In this document: piece after piece, positions 1-7,310 of the stretch
How positions within the stretch are numbered: the first letter of the stretch is position 1
Layout: each line of letters opens with the position of its first letter
Source: JAVMKJ01 sp031732875
Lineage (GTDB): Bacteria; Pseudomonadota; Gammaproteobacteria; Competibacterales; Competibacteraceae
Reading direction: 5' to 3'
Assembly (NCBI GenBank): GCA_031732875.1
Contig: JAVMKL010000292.1
Span: 1 to 12,040 of the forward strand
DNA length: 12,040 bases
Program-made: the position numbers and the translations under genes
The notes under the pieces: generated by a model
Seen by the model: only the letters and a program-made list of their open reading frames with translations
Database searches by the model: none
Told to the model about the DNA's origin: nothing

Positions 1-74
1 TTATCACCTGTCGTCAAGCCATGGCGTATTATGTCAGGCGTGAATTGCTCGCAAAGGATGGTCAATACGATTGT

Positions 75-100
75 TCGCGCTGGCTTGAATGCTAGCGCGA
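75..100. other. 10-bp stem hairpin, function unknown
   Basis: Bases 75-84 pair with 91-100 around a 6-base loop (TTGAAT), giving ten consecutive pairs of which one is G-U. No run of T follows on either strand, so it is not a standard intrinsic terminator. It lies downstream of phoU and of the terminator-like hairpin. Apart from these two hairpins I see nothing in 1-233: no ORF there resembles a protein. Confidence 0.35.
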
Positions 101-111
101 TGGTGGGTGAG

Positions 112-163
112 CCATTCCCAAAAACCTCCCTCCCCGGCGATGGGGAGGGTTCGCTGGGAATGG
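112..163 (-). terminator. Probable intrinsic terminator of the pst-phoU operon, inside a nested palindrome
   Basis: Read on the minus strand, CCCTCCCC (149-142) pairs with GGGGAGGG (135-128) over a 6-base loop. It is followed within three bases by five T (124-120). That is the shape of a Rho-independent terminator, about 85 bases past the phoU stop. An outer perfect 9-bp stem (112-120 with 155-163, CCATTCCCA/TGGGAATGG) encloses it. The outer arm uses part of the T tract, so the two stems could compete. The nested form also resembles dispersed intergenic palindromes, so it may be a repeat that serves as a terminator. Confidence 0.6.
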
Positions 164-233
164 TCGGAGTGGGGAAGCGATAGGCTTGTGGGGGGAGATG
201 GGCGGGTGAGAAGGTATGGCCCGCGCCGGCCGT

Positions 234-977
234 CTACTTCTCCTCCAGCGTGTCTTGCGCCAATTCCGCGATCGTGTTCATGTCGATGTTGCGGCGCTTC
301 TGGATATTCTTGCCCTCGACCAGATACACGATGTGCTCGGCGATGTTCTTGCAATGATCGCCGATTCGTTCCAGCGCCTTGATGATGAACACCACATTGA
401 TGGCGTGGCCGATGGTGCGGGAGTCTTCCATCATGTAGGTGATCAGCCGCCGTAGCGCCGATTGAAATTCCTGATCCAGTTCGTCGTCGCTGTTAATGAT
501 GAGCAGCGCCTTCTCCACGTCCAGCCGGGCGAGCGCATCGAGACTGTCGTGCAGCATGTCGGCCGCCAGTTTGGCCATCGGCGTCACGTCCCGCAGCAGT
601 TTGGCGCTGGGCGGGCTGCTGGCGCCGTCGTAAATCTGAAGGGTCATCCGGGCGATTTTCTTGGCTCCGTCGCCGATCCGTTCCAGATCGGTGACGGTAT
701 TGGCCAGCGACATGATCATCCGCAGGTCGCTGCCGAGCGGCTGGCGCAGGGCGATCATGCTGACGCAATCCTCGTCGGATTTGACCTGCATGCCGTTGAT
801 CAGCCGGTCGCGCGCGATCACCTCGCGCGCGGCGCCCAGGTCTTCCTCGCTCAGCGCCGCGACGGCGCGCTTGATCTGATCTTCGGCCAGCCCGCCCATT
901 TCCAACACCATGTTGCGGAGGTTGGCCAGTTGAATGTCGAACTGCTTGACGGTATGAGCATCGTGACTGATGGGCAT
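234..977 (-). CDS. phoU: PhoU, phosphate signalling regulator
   Basis: PhoU is a cytoplasmic all-helical protein that connects the Pst transporter with the PhoR sensor kinase and keeps the Pho regulon off when phosphate is plentiful. The 247-residue product has two PhoU repeats, each with the family's metal-binding helix signature: DLERIGD at about residues 97-103 and ALERIGDH at 201-208. I start at ATG 977 (MPISHDAHTVKQFD) because GGAG lies 9 bases upstream and the protein then begins like other PhoU proteins. A start at 1025 would add 16 residues without family support and would overlap pstB. It is the last gene of the operon, 40 bases after pstB. No phoB or phoR follows within the window. 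Confidence 0.96.
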   Translation of the reverse strand: MPISHDAHTVKQFDIQLANLRNMVLEMGGLAEDQIKRAVAALSEEDLGAAREVIARDRLINGMQVKSDEDCVSMIALRQPLGSDLRMIMSLANTVTDLERIGDGAKKIARMTLQIYDGASSPPSAKLLRDVTPMAKLAADMLHDSLDALARLDVEKALLIINSDDELDQEFQSALRRLITYMMEDSRTIGHAINVVFIIKALERIGDHCKNIAEHIVYLVEGKNIQKRRNIDMNTIAELAQDTLEEK

Positions 978-1017
978 CGTCGGGTACTCCGGTCGTATCG
1001 CGAGTCGGGAATCGAGG

Positions 1018-1902
1018 TCAGCCAAAGCGGCCGGTGATGTAGTCCTCGGTCAGTTTGTGCTTGGGATTGGTGAAAATCTGATCGGTTTCCCCGACCTCGA
1101 TCAGATCGCCCAGGTGAAAATAGGCGGTGCGCTGCGATACGCGGGCCGCCTGCTGCATCGAGTGGGTGACGATGATGATGGTGTAATTCTCTCGCAGTTC
1201 GTCGATCAGTTCCTCGATCTTGGCGGTGGCGATGGGGTCCAGCGCCGAGCAGGGTTCGTCCATCAGGATGACTTCGGGATTGACCGCGATCGCCCGGGCG
1301 ATGCACAGCCGCTGCTGCTGGCCGCCGGACAGGCTGGTGCCCGGTTCGTGCATCCGCTTTTCCACTTCCTTGATCAGCCCGGCCCGTTCCAGGCTGGCAC
1401 GCACCAATTCGTCCAGTTCGACCTTGGTGTTGACCATGCCGTGAATCCGTGGCCCGTAAGCGACGTTTTCGTAGATGGACTTGGGAAAAGGGTTGGGTTT
1501 CTGGAACACCATCCCGACCCGCGCCCGCAGTTGCACCACATCAATGCTCTTGTCGTAAACGTCGTCGTCGTCGAGTTTGATCTGCCCGGTGACGCGGCAG
1601 GAAACGATCGTATCGTTCATCCGGTTCAGACAGCGCAGGAAGGTGGACTTGCCGCAGCCGGACGGGCCGATGAAAGCAATGACTTCATTGGCGCCGATAT
1701 CCAGACCGACATTCTTGATTGCGTGTTTTTCGCCGTAGCGGACGTTGACGCCGCGGCAGACCATTTTGGGATTGTCCACCGTGATCTTGCCGACGGTTTG
1801 CCGGTTGTTGTAGTCCGTCACTTCAACGCTGGACTGCTTGCGGGGAGCGGCATCAGCGTTTTGATCCAGGGCGATCTTGGTTTCGAGTGCGGTCGTGCTC
1901 AT
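1018..1902 (-). CDS. pstB: PstB, phosphate ABC transporter ATPase
   Basis: PstB is the cytoplasmic ATPase that powers phosphate import through PstC/PstA. All ABC motifs are present in the 294-residue product: Walker A GPSGCGKST at 79-87, Q-loop in VFQKPNPFP near 134, signature LSGGQQQ at 191-197, Walker B VILMDEP at 211-217 and the switch His in VTHSM at 247. KPNPFPKSIYENVAYGPRIHG is typical of PstB. The N terminus has about 45 polar residues before the ABC fold, longer than the roughly 260-residue enterobacterial protein. No better-supported downstream ATG was seen, and AAGGA lies about 11 bases before the chosen one. It sits 45 bases after pstA. Confidence 0.97.
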   Translation of the reverse strand: MSTTALETKIALDQNADAAPRKQSSVEVTDYNNRQTVGKITVDNPKMVCRGVNVRYGEKHAIKNVGLDIGANEVIAFIGPSGCGKSTFLRCLNRMNDTIVSCRVTGQIKLDDDDVYDKSIDVVQLRARVGMVFQKPNPFPKSIYENVAYGPRIHGMVNTKVELDELVRASLERAGLIKEVEKRMHEPGTSLSGGQQQRLCIARAIAVNPEVILMDEPCSALDPIATAKIEELIDELRENYTIIIVTHSMQQAARVSQRTAYFHLGDLIEVGETDQIFTNPKHKLTEDYITGRFG

Positions 1903-1947
1903 GACGGAGTGAATCCTTAGGTTTTGATGGGCGCGCGGTCGGAGCGC

Positions 1948-3264
1948 TTACCAGCGCCGTTCGAAGCGCTTGCGCAGGACGATGGCCAAGCCATTCATCA
2001 GAATCATGAACGCGAGCAAGACCATGATGGCGGCCGAAGTCCGTTCCACGAACGCCCGTTCCGGCAGATCGGACCAGAGGTAGATTTGCACCGGCAGCAC
2101 GGTGGAAGGGTCCATGAAACTGTTGGGAACGTCCACGATGAAGGCGACCATGCCGATCATCAGCAGCGGCGCCGATTCGCCCAGGGCGCGGGCCATGCCG
2201 ATGATCGAGCCGGTCAACATGCCGGGCATGGCCAGCGGCAGCACGTGATGCCCCACCATTTGCAGCTTGGACGCGCCCATGCCGAGCGCCGCCTCGCGGA
2301 TGGACGGCGGCACCGAGGTCAGCGCGGCGCGGCCGGCGATGATGATGACCGGCAGCGTCATCAGGCTCAGCACCAGCCCGCCGACCAGCGGCGCGGAGCG
2401 GGGCAGGCCGAAGAAGTTGATGAACGCCGCCAGGCCCAGCAGGCCAAATACGATGGACGGCACCGCCGCCAGATTGTTGATGTTGACCTCGATCAGATCG
2501 GTCCAGCGATTCTTGGGGGCAAATTCCTCTAGATACACCGCCGTCGCCACGCCGATCGGGAACGACAGCAGGAAGGTGACCAACAGGGTGTAGAACGACC
2601 CCATCAACGCGCCGCGAATGCCGGCCTGTTCCGGTTCGCGGGAATCGCCGTTGGTGAACAGGATAGTATTGAATTGCTTCTCGATTTTTCCGGCGGCTTG
2701 CAGCTTGTCCACCCATTCGATCTGATTGTCCTTGATCGGCCGTTCCGATTCATCGAGCGCGCGGTCGATGTTGCCCTTGACCAAGGTGTCCACGGTGGCG
2801 CTGGCCAGCAGCCAGACCTCCTGTTCGGCGCCGATCAGGGCGGGGGTCTGTAGCACCCGGCGTTGCAGTTCGTGCGTGGAGTCGGAACTGACCAGACCGT
2901 ACAGCGCGCGCAACTCCAGCCGGCCCTGCACGTTGGGGAACAGTTGGCGCATCCCGGTGCGCACCAGCGCGGCGTAATCGGCGTCAGCCAGCGCCTGCGG
3001 ATCGCGTTTGCCGTCCGGGTCGAGCGCGGCGGGATCAAACTTGATGGGCACCTGGATGTAGGTCTGCCAGAAGGCGGGATAGCCCTTGCCGATGATGTTG
3101 GCGAACATCAGCACCACGAAGGCCAGCCCGACGCTGATCGCGATCAGCCCGTACCAGCGGAAGCGCCGCTCGGCGGCGTGCCGGCGCGCGAGGCCGGCGT
3201 TGACGATGGTCTTGATGTCCCGGCTGGGGACCGCCGGCGCGTGGGAAGACGTTGGCTTATTCAT
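1948..3264 (-). CDS. pstA: PstA, phosphate ABC transporter permease with large periplasmic insert
   Basis: This is one of the two inner-membrane permeases of the phosphate importer. The 438-residue product is long for PstA (about 300 in E. coli). The extra length is an N-terminal cytoplasmic tail, a first membrane segment at about 37-58 and a soluble region at about 60-215. That arrangement matches the DUF3333-containing PstA type of many proteobacteria. The BPD_transp_1 core follows from about 220. Its EAA loop (EAALGMGASK at 324-333, HHVLPLAMPG at 339-348) contacts PstB. The ATG overlaps the pstC stop by 8 bases and has GGGAG 4 bases upstream inside pstC, so the two permeases are probably translationally coupled. 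What the periplasmic insert does is not known to me. Confidence 0.96.
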   Translation of the reverse strand: MNKPTSSHAPAVPSRDIKTIVNAGLARRHAAERRFRWYGLIAISVGLAFVVLMFANIIGKGYPAFWQTYIQVPIKFDPAALDPDGKRDPQALADADYAALVRTGMRQLFPNVQGRLELRALYGLVSSDSTHELQRRVLQTPALIGAEQEVWLLASATVDTLVKGNIDRALDESERPIKDNQIEWVDKLQAAGKIEKQFNTILFTNGDSREPEQAGIRGALMGSFYTLLVTFLLSFPIGVATAVYLEEFAPKNRWTDLIEVNINNLAAVPSIVFGLLGLAAFINFFGLPRSAPLVGGLVLSLMTLPVIIIAGRAALTSVPPSIREAALGMGASKLQMVGHHVLPLAMPGMLTGSIIGMARALGESAPLLMIGMVAFIVDVPNSFMDPSTVLPVQIYLWSDLPERAFVERTSAAIMVLLAFMILMNGLAIVLRKRFERRW

Positions 3265-4636
3265 ACTGCTCCCGATACTTGCGCACCACGTGCAGGGCGA
3301 TGATGTTGAGGATCAGTGTAACCACGAACAGCATCAGGCCGAGGGCGAAGGCTGCCAGAGTCTTGGGGCTGTCGAACTCCTGATCGCCGGTCAGCAGGGT
3401 CACGATCTGCACCGTGACGGTGGTCACCGCCGCCAGCGGATTGGCGGTCAGGTTGGCCGACAGCCCGGCGGCCATCACCACGATCATGGTTTCGCCGATG
3501 GCGCGGGACACGGCCAGCAGGATGCTGCCGACGATGCCGGGCAGAGCAGCGGGCAACAGCACCCGCGTGATGGTTTCCGATTTGGTCGCGCCCAGCGCGT
3601 AGGAGCCATCGCGCATCGACTGCGGCACGGCGTTGATCACGTCGTCCGACAGGGAAGAGACGAAGGGGATGATCATGATGCCCATCACCAATCCGGCGGC
3701 CAGCGCGCTTTCCGAGGCGACATGCAGGCCCATGGCTGTGCCGATCTCGCGGATCAGCGGTGCCACGGTCAGGGCGGCGAAAAAGCCGTAGACCACGGTG
3801 GGAATGCCGGCCAGGATTTCCAGCGCCGGCTTGGCGATGGCGCGAAACTTCGGCGTGGCGTACTCGGACAGGAACAGCGCCGACATCAGGCCGATGGGGA
3901 CGGCGACCAGCATGGCGATCCCGGAAATCAGCAGCGTGCCGGCGAACAACGGCACCGCGCCGAACGCGCCGGAAGAACCGATCTGATCGGCGCGCAGGGC
4001 GGTTTGCGGGCTCCACTGCAAGCCGAACAGGAATTCGGTGATCGGCACATGGTGGAAGAAGCGGATGGATTCGAATACGACCGACAGCACGATGCCGATG
4101 GTGGTGAAAATGGCGACGGTCGAACTGACGATCAGGAACAGATCGACCACCCGCTCGACCCGGTTGCGGGCCCGCAGCGTCGGCGAAATGGCCCGCCAGG
4201 CGTGGGCGATGCCGGCGATGGCGAGGGTTGTCACCACCACCCAGAGCGAGGCGTTGCCGATGACTTGGAAATTCCGGTAACGGTTGGCGGCTTCCAGCAT
4301 GGCTGAATCGGGCGTGCTGGACACGATGTTGCCACTGACCAGGTTCTTGAGGTCGTTGACCATCAGGTTCAAGCGATCCGGTGGCAGATCGCGCAGTTCC
4401 GGCGGCATTCCGGCCACCACCAGATCGATGATGACGCTCGGTTGCAGCGTCGCCCAGAGCGCGAACACGATCAGCGCCGGCAGACCGCACCACAGCGCCG
4501 CGTAGGAACCGTAGAAGCTCGGCAGGGAGTGCAGATTGCGAATATGGCCGCCGGCAACCGCGAATGCTCGCTGGCGGCCCAGATAGTAACCGCCGATGCT
4601 CAGCAGGATCAGGGTCAACAGGAGAAAGAGCTGCAT
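3257..4636 (-). CDS. pstC: PstC, phosphate ABC transporter permease
   Basis: This is the second inner-membrane permease, partner of PstA. The 459-residue product exceeds the roughly 320-residue E. coli protein because of an N-terminal half with extra membrane segments (about 1-19, 48-65, 130-147, 167-189) and a soluble loop at about 70-125. The conserved core follows from about 225. It contains the PstC signatures LEILAGIPTVVYGFFA (272-287) and the EAA loop MRDGSYALGATKSETITRVL (341-360), then RAIGETM (378-384). The start ATG at 4636 has GGTGA just upstream. It follows pstS after 174 bases that hold a large inverted repeat, and overlaps pstA by 8 bases. Confidence 0.96.
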   Translation of the reverse strand: MQLFLLLTLILLSIGGYYLGRQRAFAVAGGHIRNLHSLPSFYGSYAALWCGLPALIVFALWATLQPSVIIDLVVAGMPPELRDLPPDRLNLMVNDLKNLVSGNIVSSTPDSAMLEAANRYRNFQVIGNASLWVVVTTLAIAGIAHAWRAISPTLRARNRVERVVDLFLIVSSTVAIFTTIGIVLSVVFESIRFFHHVPITEFLFGLQWSPQTALRADQIGSSGAFGAVPLFAGTLLISGIAMLVAVPIGLMSALFLSEYATPKFRAIAKPALEILAGIPTVVYGFFAALTVAPLIREIGTAMGLHVASESALAAGLVMGIMIIPFVSSLSDDVINAVPQSMRDGSYALGATKSETITRVLLPAALPGIVGSILLAVSRAIGETMIVVMAAGLSANLTANPLAAVTTVTVQIVTLLTGDQEFDSPKTLAAFALGLMLFVVTLILNIIALHVVRKYREQYE

Positions 4637-4654
4637 GATGTCACCGCCAGATTA

Positions 4655-4799
4655 CGAAAACGCCATCGGTGGTTGAAACGGTATTCGGTAGTCCCGCCCG
4701 TCGAATGACGGGGACCCCCCTTTGGCAAAGGTGGGAACGCTCGATGGATCATTCGTATCGCGGGACTACCACGGTATTCAACCCGGGATGGCGTTTCGG
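4655..4799. repeat. Imperfect long inverted repeat between pstS and pstC
   Basis: The left arm 4655-4697 and the right arm 4760-4799 are imperfect reverse complements. They share, in order, the blocks CGCCATC, GGTTGAA, GGTA and GGTAGTCCCGC. The roughly 60-base centre holds two smaller hairpins: CCCGTC/GACGGG (4697-4702 with 4707-4712) and CCCCCCTTT-GGC-AAAGGTGGG (4715-4735). It fills most of the gap between the pstS stop and the pstC start. It could be a dispersed REP/MITE-like element. In the mRNA it would fold strongly and could protect the pstS 3' end or lower read-through into pstC, letting the binding protein be made in excess. Confidence 0.75.
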
Positions 4800-4810
4800 A
4801 GAATATGCTG

Positions 4811-5854
4811 TTACGGGGCCAGGGTCTTGAGGCTCCTGGTGTCGGCCGCGACCTGTTTGCGTTTGGCTTCGGGCAGTGGAATCAAGCCTTTCTTGCTGAG
4901 ATAACCGTCATCGCCCACCGCCTTCTCGCTGGTGAACTCGGTGATGAATTCCTTGATGCCAGGGATCACGCCGACATGGGCTTTCTTCACGTAGATGAAC
5001 AGGGGTCGCGAGATCGGATATTTGCCGTCGGCGATGTTCTCGAAGGTCGGCGCGACGCCGTTGATGGTCTCGCCCTGGATCTTGTCGAGGTTCTCTTCCA
5101 TGAAGCTGTAGCCGAAGATGCCCAGGGCGTTGGGGTTGGCGACCAGCTTCTGCACGATCAGGTTGTCGTTCTCGCCGGCTTCGATGTAAGCGCCATCCTC
5201 GCGAATGGTTTGGCAAGCCGCCTTAGCTTTCTTCTCGTCGCTCTTTTCCAGTTCCTTGATGACTTCGAATTCCTTGCAGCCGTGGTCCATGACCAGTTCG
5301 ACGAAAGCGTCGCGGGTGCCGGAAGTCGGCGGCGGACCCAGCACCTCGATCTTGCTGGCCGGCAGGGTGGGGTTGACGTCCTTCCAGGTCTTGATCGTGT
5401 TGGTCACCAGCTTGCCGGTGGCGGGATCTGGAATCTCCTTGGCCAAGGCCAGCCAAAGATCCTTGATGGTCAACGGCACCGGCTTGGTCTTCTTGGAGGA
5501 CGCGACCACGATGCCGTCGAAGCCGATATTGATTTCGACGATCTCGGTGACGCCGTTCTTGGCGCAGGTTTCAATTTCCGATGCTTTGATCTTGCGGGAG
5601 GCATTGCTGACGTCGGGATGCTGGACGCCGACGCCGGCGCAGAACAGCTTGAAGCCGCCGCCGGTCCCGGTGGATTCGACTTTGGGTGTCTTGAAACTGC
5701 TGCCCTTACCGAACTGCTCGGCGACCGCTGTCGAGAACGGATAGACGGTGGACGAACCGACGATACTGATATAGTCGCGGGCGGACTGGGCGTGAGCCGC
5801 GCCGGCCAAGGTCAGGGTCGCCGCCACGGCGAGAGCGAGTGGGTGCTTGCGCAT
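4811..5854 (-). CDS. pstS: PstS, periplasmic phosphate-binding protein
   Basis: PstS is the periplasmic receptor that captures inorganic phosphate and delivers it to PstC/PstA. The 347-residue product starts with a signal peptide (MRKHPLALAVAATLTLAGAA) with a likely signal-peptidase I site after AHA at residue 22. Phosphate-site motifs are visible: GSSTVYPF at 33-40, STGTGGGF at 61-68 and TSGTRDAF at 177-184. The ending KGLIPLP is common in this PstS group. Four cysteines (72, 97, 193, 214) could form two disulfides. I chose ATG 5854 because GGAG lies 6 bases upstream and the signal peptide begins there; the ORF extends 29 codons further without support. It is the first gene of the operon, behind a Pho box. 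Confidence 0.97.
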   Translation of the reverse strand: MRKHPLALAVAATLTLAGAAHAQSARDYISIVGSSTVYPFSTAVAEQFGKGSSFKTPKVESTGTGGGFKLFCAGVGVQHPDVSNASRKIKASEIETCAKNGVTEIVEINIGFDGIVVASSKKTKPVPLTIKDLWLALAKEIPDPATGKLVTNTIKTWKDVNPTLPASKIEVLGPPPTSGTRDAFVELVMDHGCKEFEVIKELEKSDEKKAKAACQTIREDGAYIEAGENDNLIVQKLVANPNALGIFGYSFMEENLDKIQGETINGVAPTFENIADGKYPISRPLFIYVKKAHVGVIPGIKEFITEFTSEKAVGDDGYLSKKGLIPLPEAKRKQVAADTRSLKTLAP

Positions 5855-5961
5855 GAAAATCTCCGGTAAACGGTAGTGATCGATGGGCCAAATCGAGGGC
5901 ATCAACTTGATCCTGGGATCAAATGGAAACCGTAAGCCCAAGCTACTACGGCATGGCGATC

Positions 5962-5995
5962 TTTATATTGCATTTATATGTCAGTTTTATTGCAG
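5962..5995 (-). promoter_or_regulatory. Pho box and -10 element of the pstS promoter
   Basis: On the minus strand three 11-bp units run in tandem: CTGCAATAAAA (5995-5985), CTGACATATAA (5984-5974) and ATGCAATATAA (5973-5963). The first two form an 18-mer, CTGCAATAAAACTGACAT, matching the E. coli Pho box consensus CTGTCATAAAACTGTCAT at 15 of 18 positions. Ten bases further on is TATAAA (5967-5962), a good -10 at the spacing expected when PhoB replaces the -35 element. The third unit overlaps this -10. Transcription would begin near 5955, leaving a leader of about 100 bases before pstS. PhoB control is inferred from the site alone. Confidence 0.75.
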
Positions 5996-6022
5996 CGCGG
6001 GATAAAAGTGGCGCCATGCCTG

Positions 6023-6036
6023 TTCAACCTGTTGAA
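6023..6036. promoter_or_regulatory. Palindrome in the pstS/SDR divergent region, possible operator
   Basis: TTCAAC-CT-GTTGAA is a perfect 6-bp inverted repeat with a 2-base spacer, 28 bases upstream of the Pho box and about 50 bases before the SDR start. An AT-rich stretch follows (6035-6052). It could be an operator for a dimeric repressor acting on the SDR. No convincing -35/-10 pair was found beside it, and a chance palindrome of this size is possible. Confidence 0.3.
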
Positions 6037-6088
6037 ATAAAAAATTTTATATGAGATCAAATTGTTTGGCGAGCCTTGTGGGACGGTG

Positions 6089-6934
6089 ATGAGCAGCAAA
6101 ACCATTCTGATCACGGGTTGTTCCTCGGGCATCGGCGCGTGCGTCGCCCAGGGGTTGAAGGGGCGCGGCTGGCGGGTATTCGCCACCGCGCGCCGGCCGG
6201 CGGACGTAGTCCGGCTGCAAGCCGAAGGATTGGAAAGCCTGCCGCTGGATTTACGGGATTCCGCATCGATCCAGGCAGCAGTGGTGGCGGTGCTGGATCG
6301 AACCGATGGCCGGCTGGACGCGCTGTTCAACAACGGCGCCTACGGTCAGCCCGGCGCGGTGGAGGACTTGAGCCGCGACGCGTTGCGGGAGCAGTTCGAG
6401 ACCAACCTGTTCGGCGTGCAGGAACTCACCAATCAGATCATTCCGGTGATGCGCCGGCGGGGTGGAGGGCGGATTCTGTACAACAGCTCGGTGTTGGGAC
6501 TGGTGGCGTTTCCCTATCGCGGGGCCTATGTCGCCAGCAAGTTCGCGCTGGAGGGGCTGGCTGATACCCTGCGCCTGGAACTGATCGGCACGGGCATCCA
6601 CGTCTGCCTGATCGAGCCGGGACCGATTCTCAGCCGGTTCCGCGACAACGCCCACGCGGCCTATCGGCGGCATATCCGCGCCGAAGCCAGCCCGCACCGG
6701 GAGAAATACGCGGCGCTGGAAGCGCGCCTGCTCAAGGAAGGACCGGCCGCGCCGTTCACCCTACCGCCGGAGGCGGTGTTGAAACGGGTGATTCACGCCC
6801 TGGAAAGTCCCCGGCCAAAGACGCGTTACCCGGTGACCGTCCCGACCTATCTGTTCGCTGTGCTGCGGCGCTTGCTGCCGACCCGCGCCCTGGATGCGGT
6901 CCTGCGGCGGGCCGGCGGCGAGGGGCGGCGGTAG
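6089..6934 (+). CDS. Short-chain dehydrogenase/reductase (SDR), substrate unknown
   Basis: A probable NAD(P)-dependent oxidoreductase of the classical SDR family with 281 residues. Visible features are the Rossmann glycine motif TGCSSGIG (9-16), an acidic LDLRD (53-57), NNGAYG in place of the usual NNAG (81-86), Asn106, the catalytic Ser in NSSVLG (133 or 134) and Tyr147/Lys151 in YVASK. Arg35-Arg36 after the second strand hint at NADP preference. The C-terminal part (about 195-281) with PPEAVLKRVIHALESPRPKTRYPVT resembles the YbbO/retinol-dehydrogenase-like group; that is a family resemblance, not a substrate. I chose ATG 6089 (MSSKTILITG) over the upstream TTG 6062 because the protein then starts at the Rossmann strand. 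It is divergent from pstS. Confidence 0.9.
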   Translation: MSSKTILITGCSSGIGACVAQGLKGRGWRVFATARRPADVVRLQAEGLESLPLDLRDSASIQAAVVAVLDRTDGRLDALFNNGAYGQPGAVEDLSRDALREQFETNLFGVQELTNQIIPVMRRRGGGRILYNSSVLGLVAFPYRGAYVASKFALEGLADTLRLELIGTGIHVCLIEPGPILSRFRDNAHAAYRRHIRAEASPHREKYAALEARLLKEGPAAPFTLPPEAVLKRVIHALESPRPKTRYPVTVPTYLFAVLRRLLPTRALDAVLRRAGGEGRR

Positions 6935-6936
6935 GT

Positions 6937-7080
6937 GTCACACACACGGGCCAGATGGACACACGCCTGCGCACCATCGCCGAGCAACGTCCAGCGCCGC
7001 TTGCCGAGCCAGCGCGAGATCACCTTGACCGCTTGCGCCGTCCAATCCACCGTCGTCTTACTGATTGGCCCTTCCGGGGG
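6937..7080 (-). pseudogene. Relic of a DDE-type transposase (internal fragment)
   Basis: On the minus strand about 47 codons read as a transposase core segment: SKTTVDWTAQAVKV, then ISRWLGKRRWTLLGDGAQAC and VHLARVC. The pattern KT-x-DW, RWL-x-x-RRW and LLGDGA-x-AC-x-HLA is what I recall from IS701-like DDE transposases, where the Asp of GDG would be catalytic. Nothing resembling the rest of a transposase continues on either side. The left end stops within a few bases of the SDR stop codon. The enclosing ORF runs on into antisense of the SDR and is not a gene. It is taken as the remains of a decayed insertion sequence; the family assignment is from memory. Confidence 0.55.
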
Positions 7081-7095
7081 AGTCAGGATCGTTAA

Positions 7096-7233
7096 TAAGG
7101 GCAGCGCAGGGCTTTGAACGTAGCCATTAAAAATAAATAACTTGTATGGATAAATTATGCGATGCAGCATAAATTATTTTTTTATAAACAATAAGTTATT
7201 TTCGATATCTTCAAAACCTTGTAAGGGCAGCGC
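7096..7233. repeat. 12-bp direct repeats bounding an AT-rich segment with a weak hairpin
   Basis: TAAGGGCAGCGC occurs at 7096-7107 and again at 7222-7233. Between them the DNA is AT-rich and holds a hairpin (TTATGC 7155-7160 with GCATAA 7167-7172) followed by seven T at 7177-7183. On the plus strand that could act as a weak terminator for the SDR, although it lies some 220 bases past its stop. An inverted pair also exists: AAATAACTTG near 7135 and CAAGTTATTT near 7264. These may be leftovers of the same insertion/deletion history as the transposase relic. No gene is seen. Confidence 0.4.
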
Positions 7234-7310
7234 CCATGGCCGGGGACTCCACGGCAACGGCACAAGTTATTTTTAAAAATCATAATCTTGCCCTGCGTGT
7301 TACATAGTGG

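Noticed and set aside
978..1025. Longer PhoU start overlapping the end of pstB
   Set aside because: The added residues do not look like PhoU, and the ATG at 977 has GGAG at usable spacing.
970..1920. 316-codon plus-strand open frame opposite pstB
   Set aside because: Antisense shadow of a gene carrying every ABC ATPase motif.
3086..4306. 406-codon plus-strand open frame opposite pstC and the start of pstA
   Set aside because: Antisense to well-recognised permease genes; its product is a His/Gln/Gly/Asp-rich string with no family pattern, as expected opposite GC-rich codons.
3261..4493. 410-codon minus-strand frame overlapping pstC
   Set aside because: Arg/His/Gly-rich out-of-frame reading of pstC; the other frame has membrane segments and the EAA loop.
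234..5995. Pst operon as a novel system
   Set aside because: Gene order, motifs and lengths match a standard pstSCAB-phoU operon of the long PstA/PstC type.
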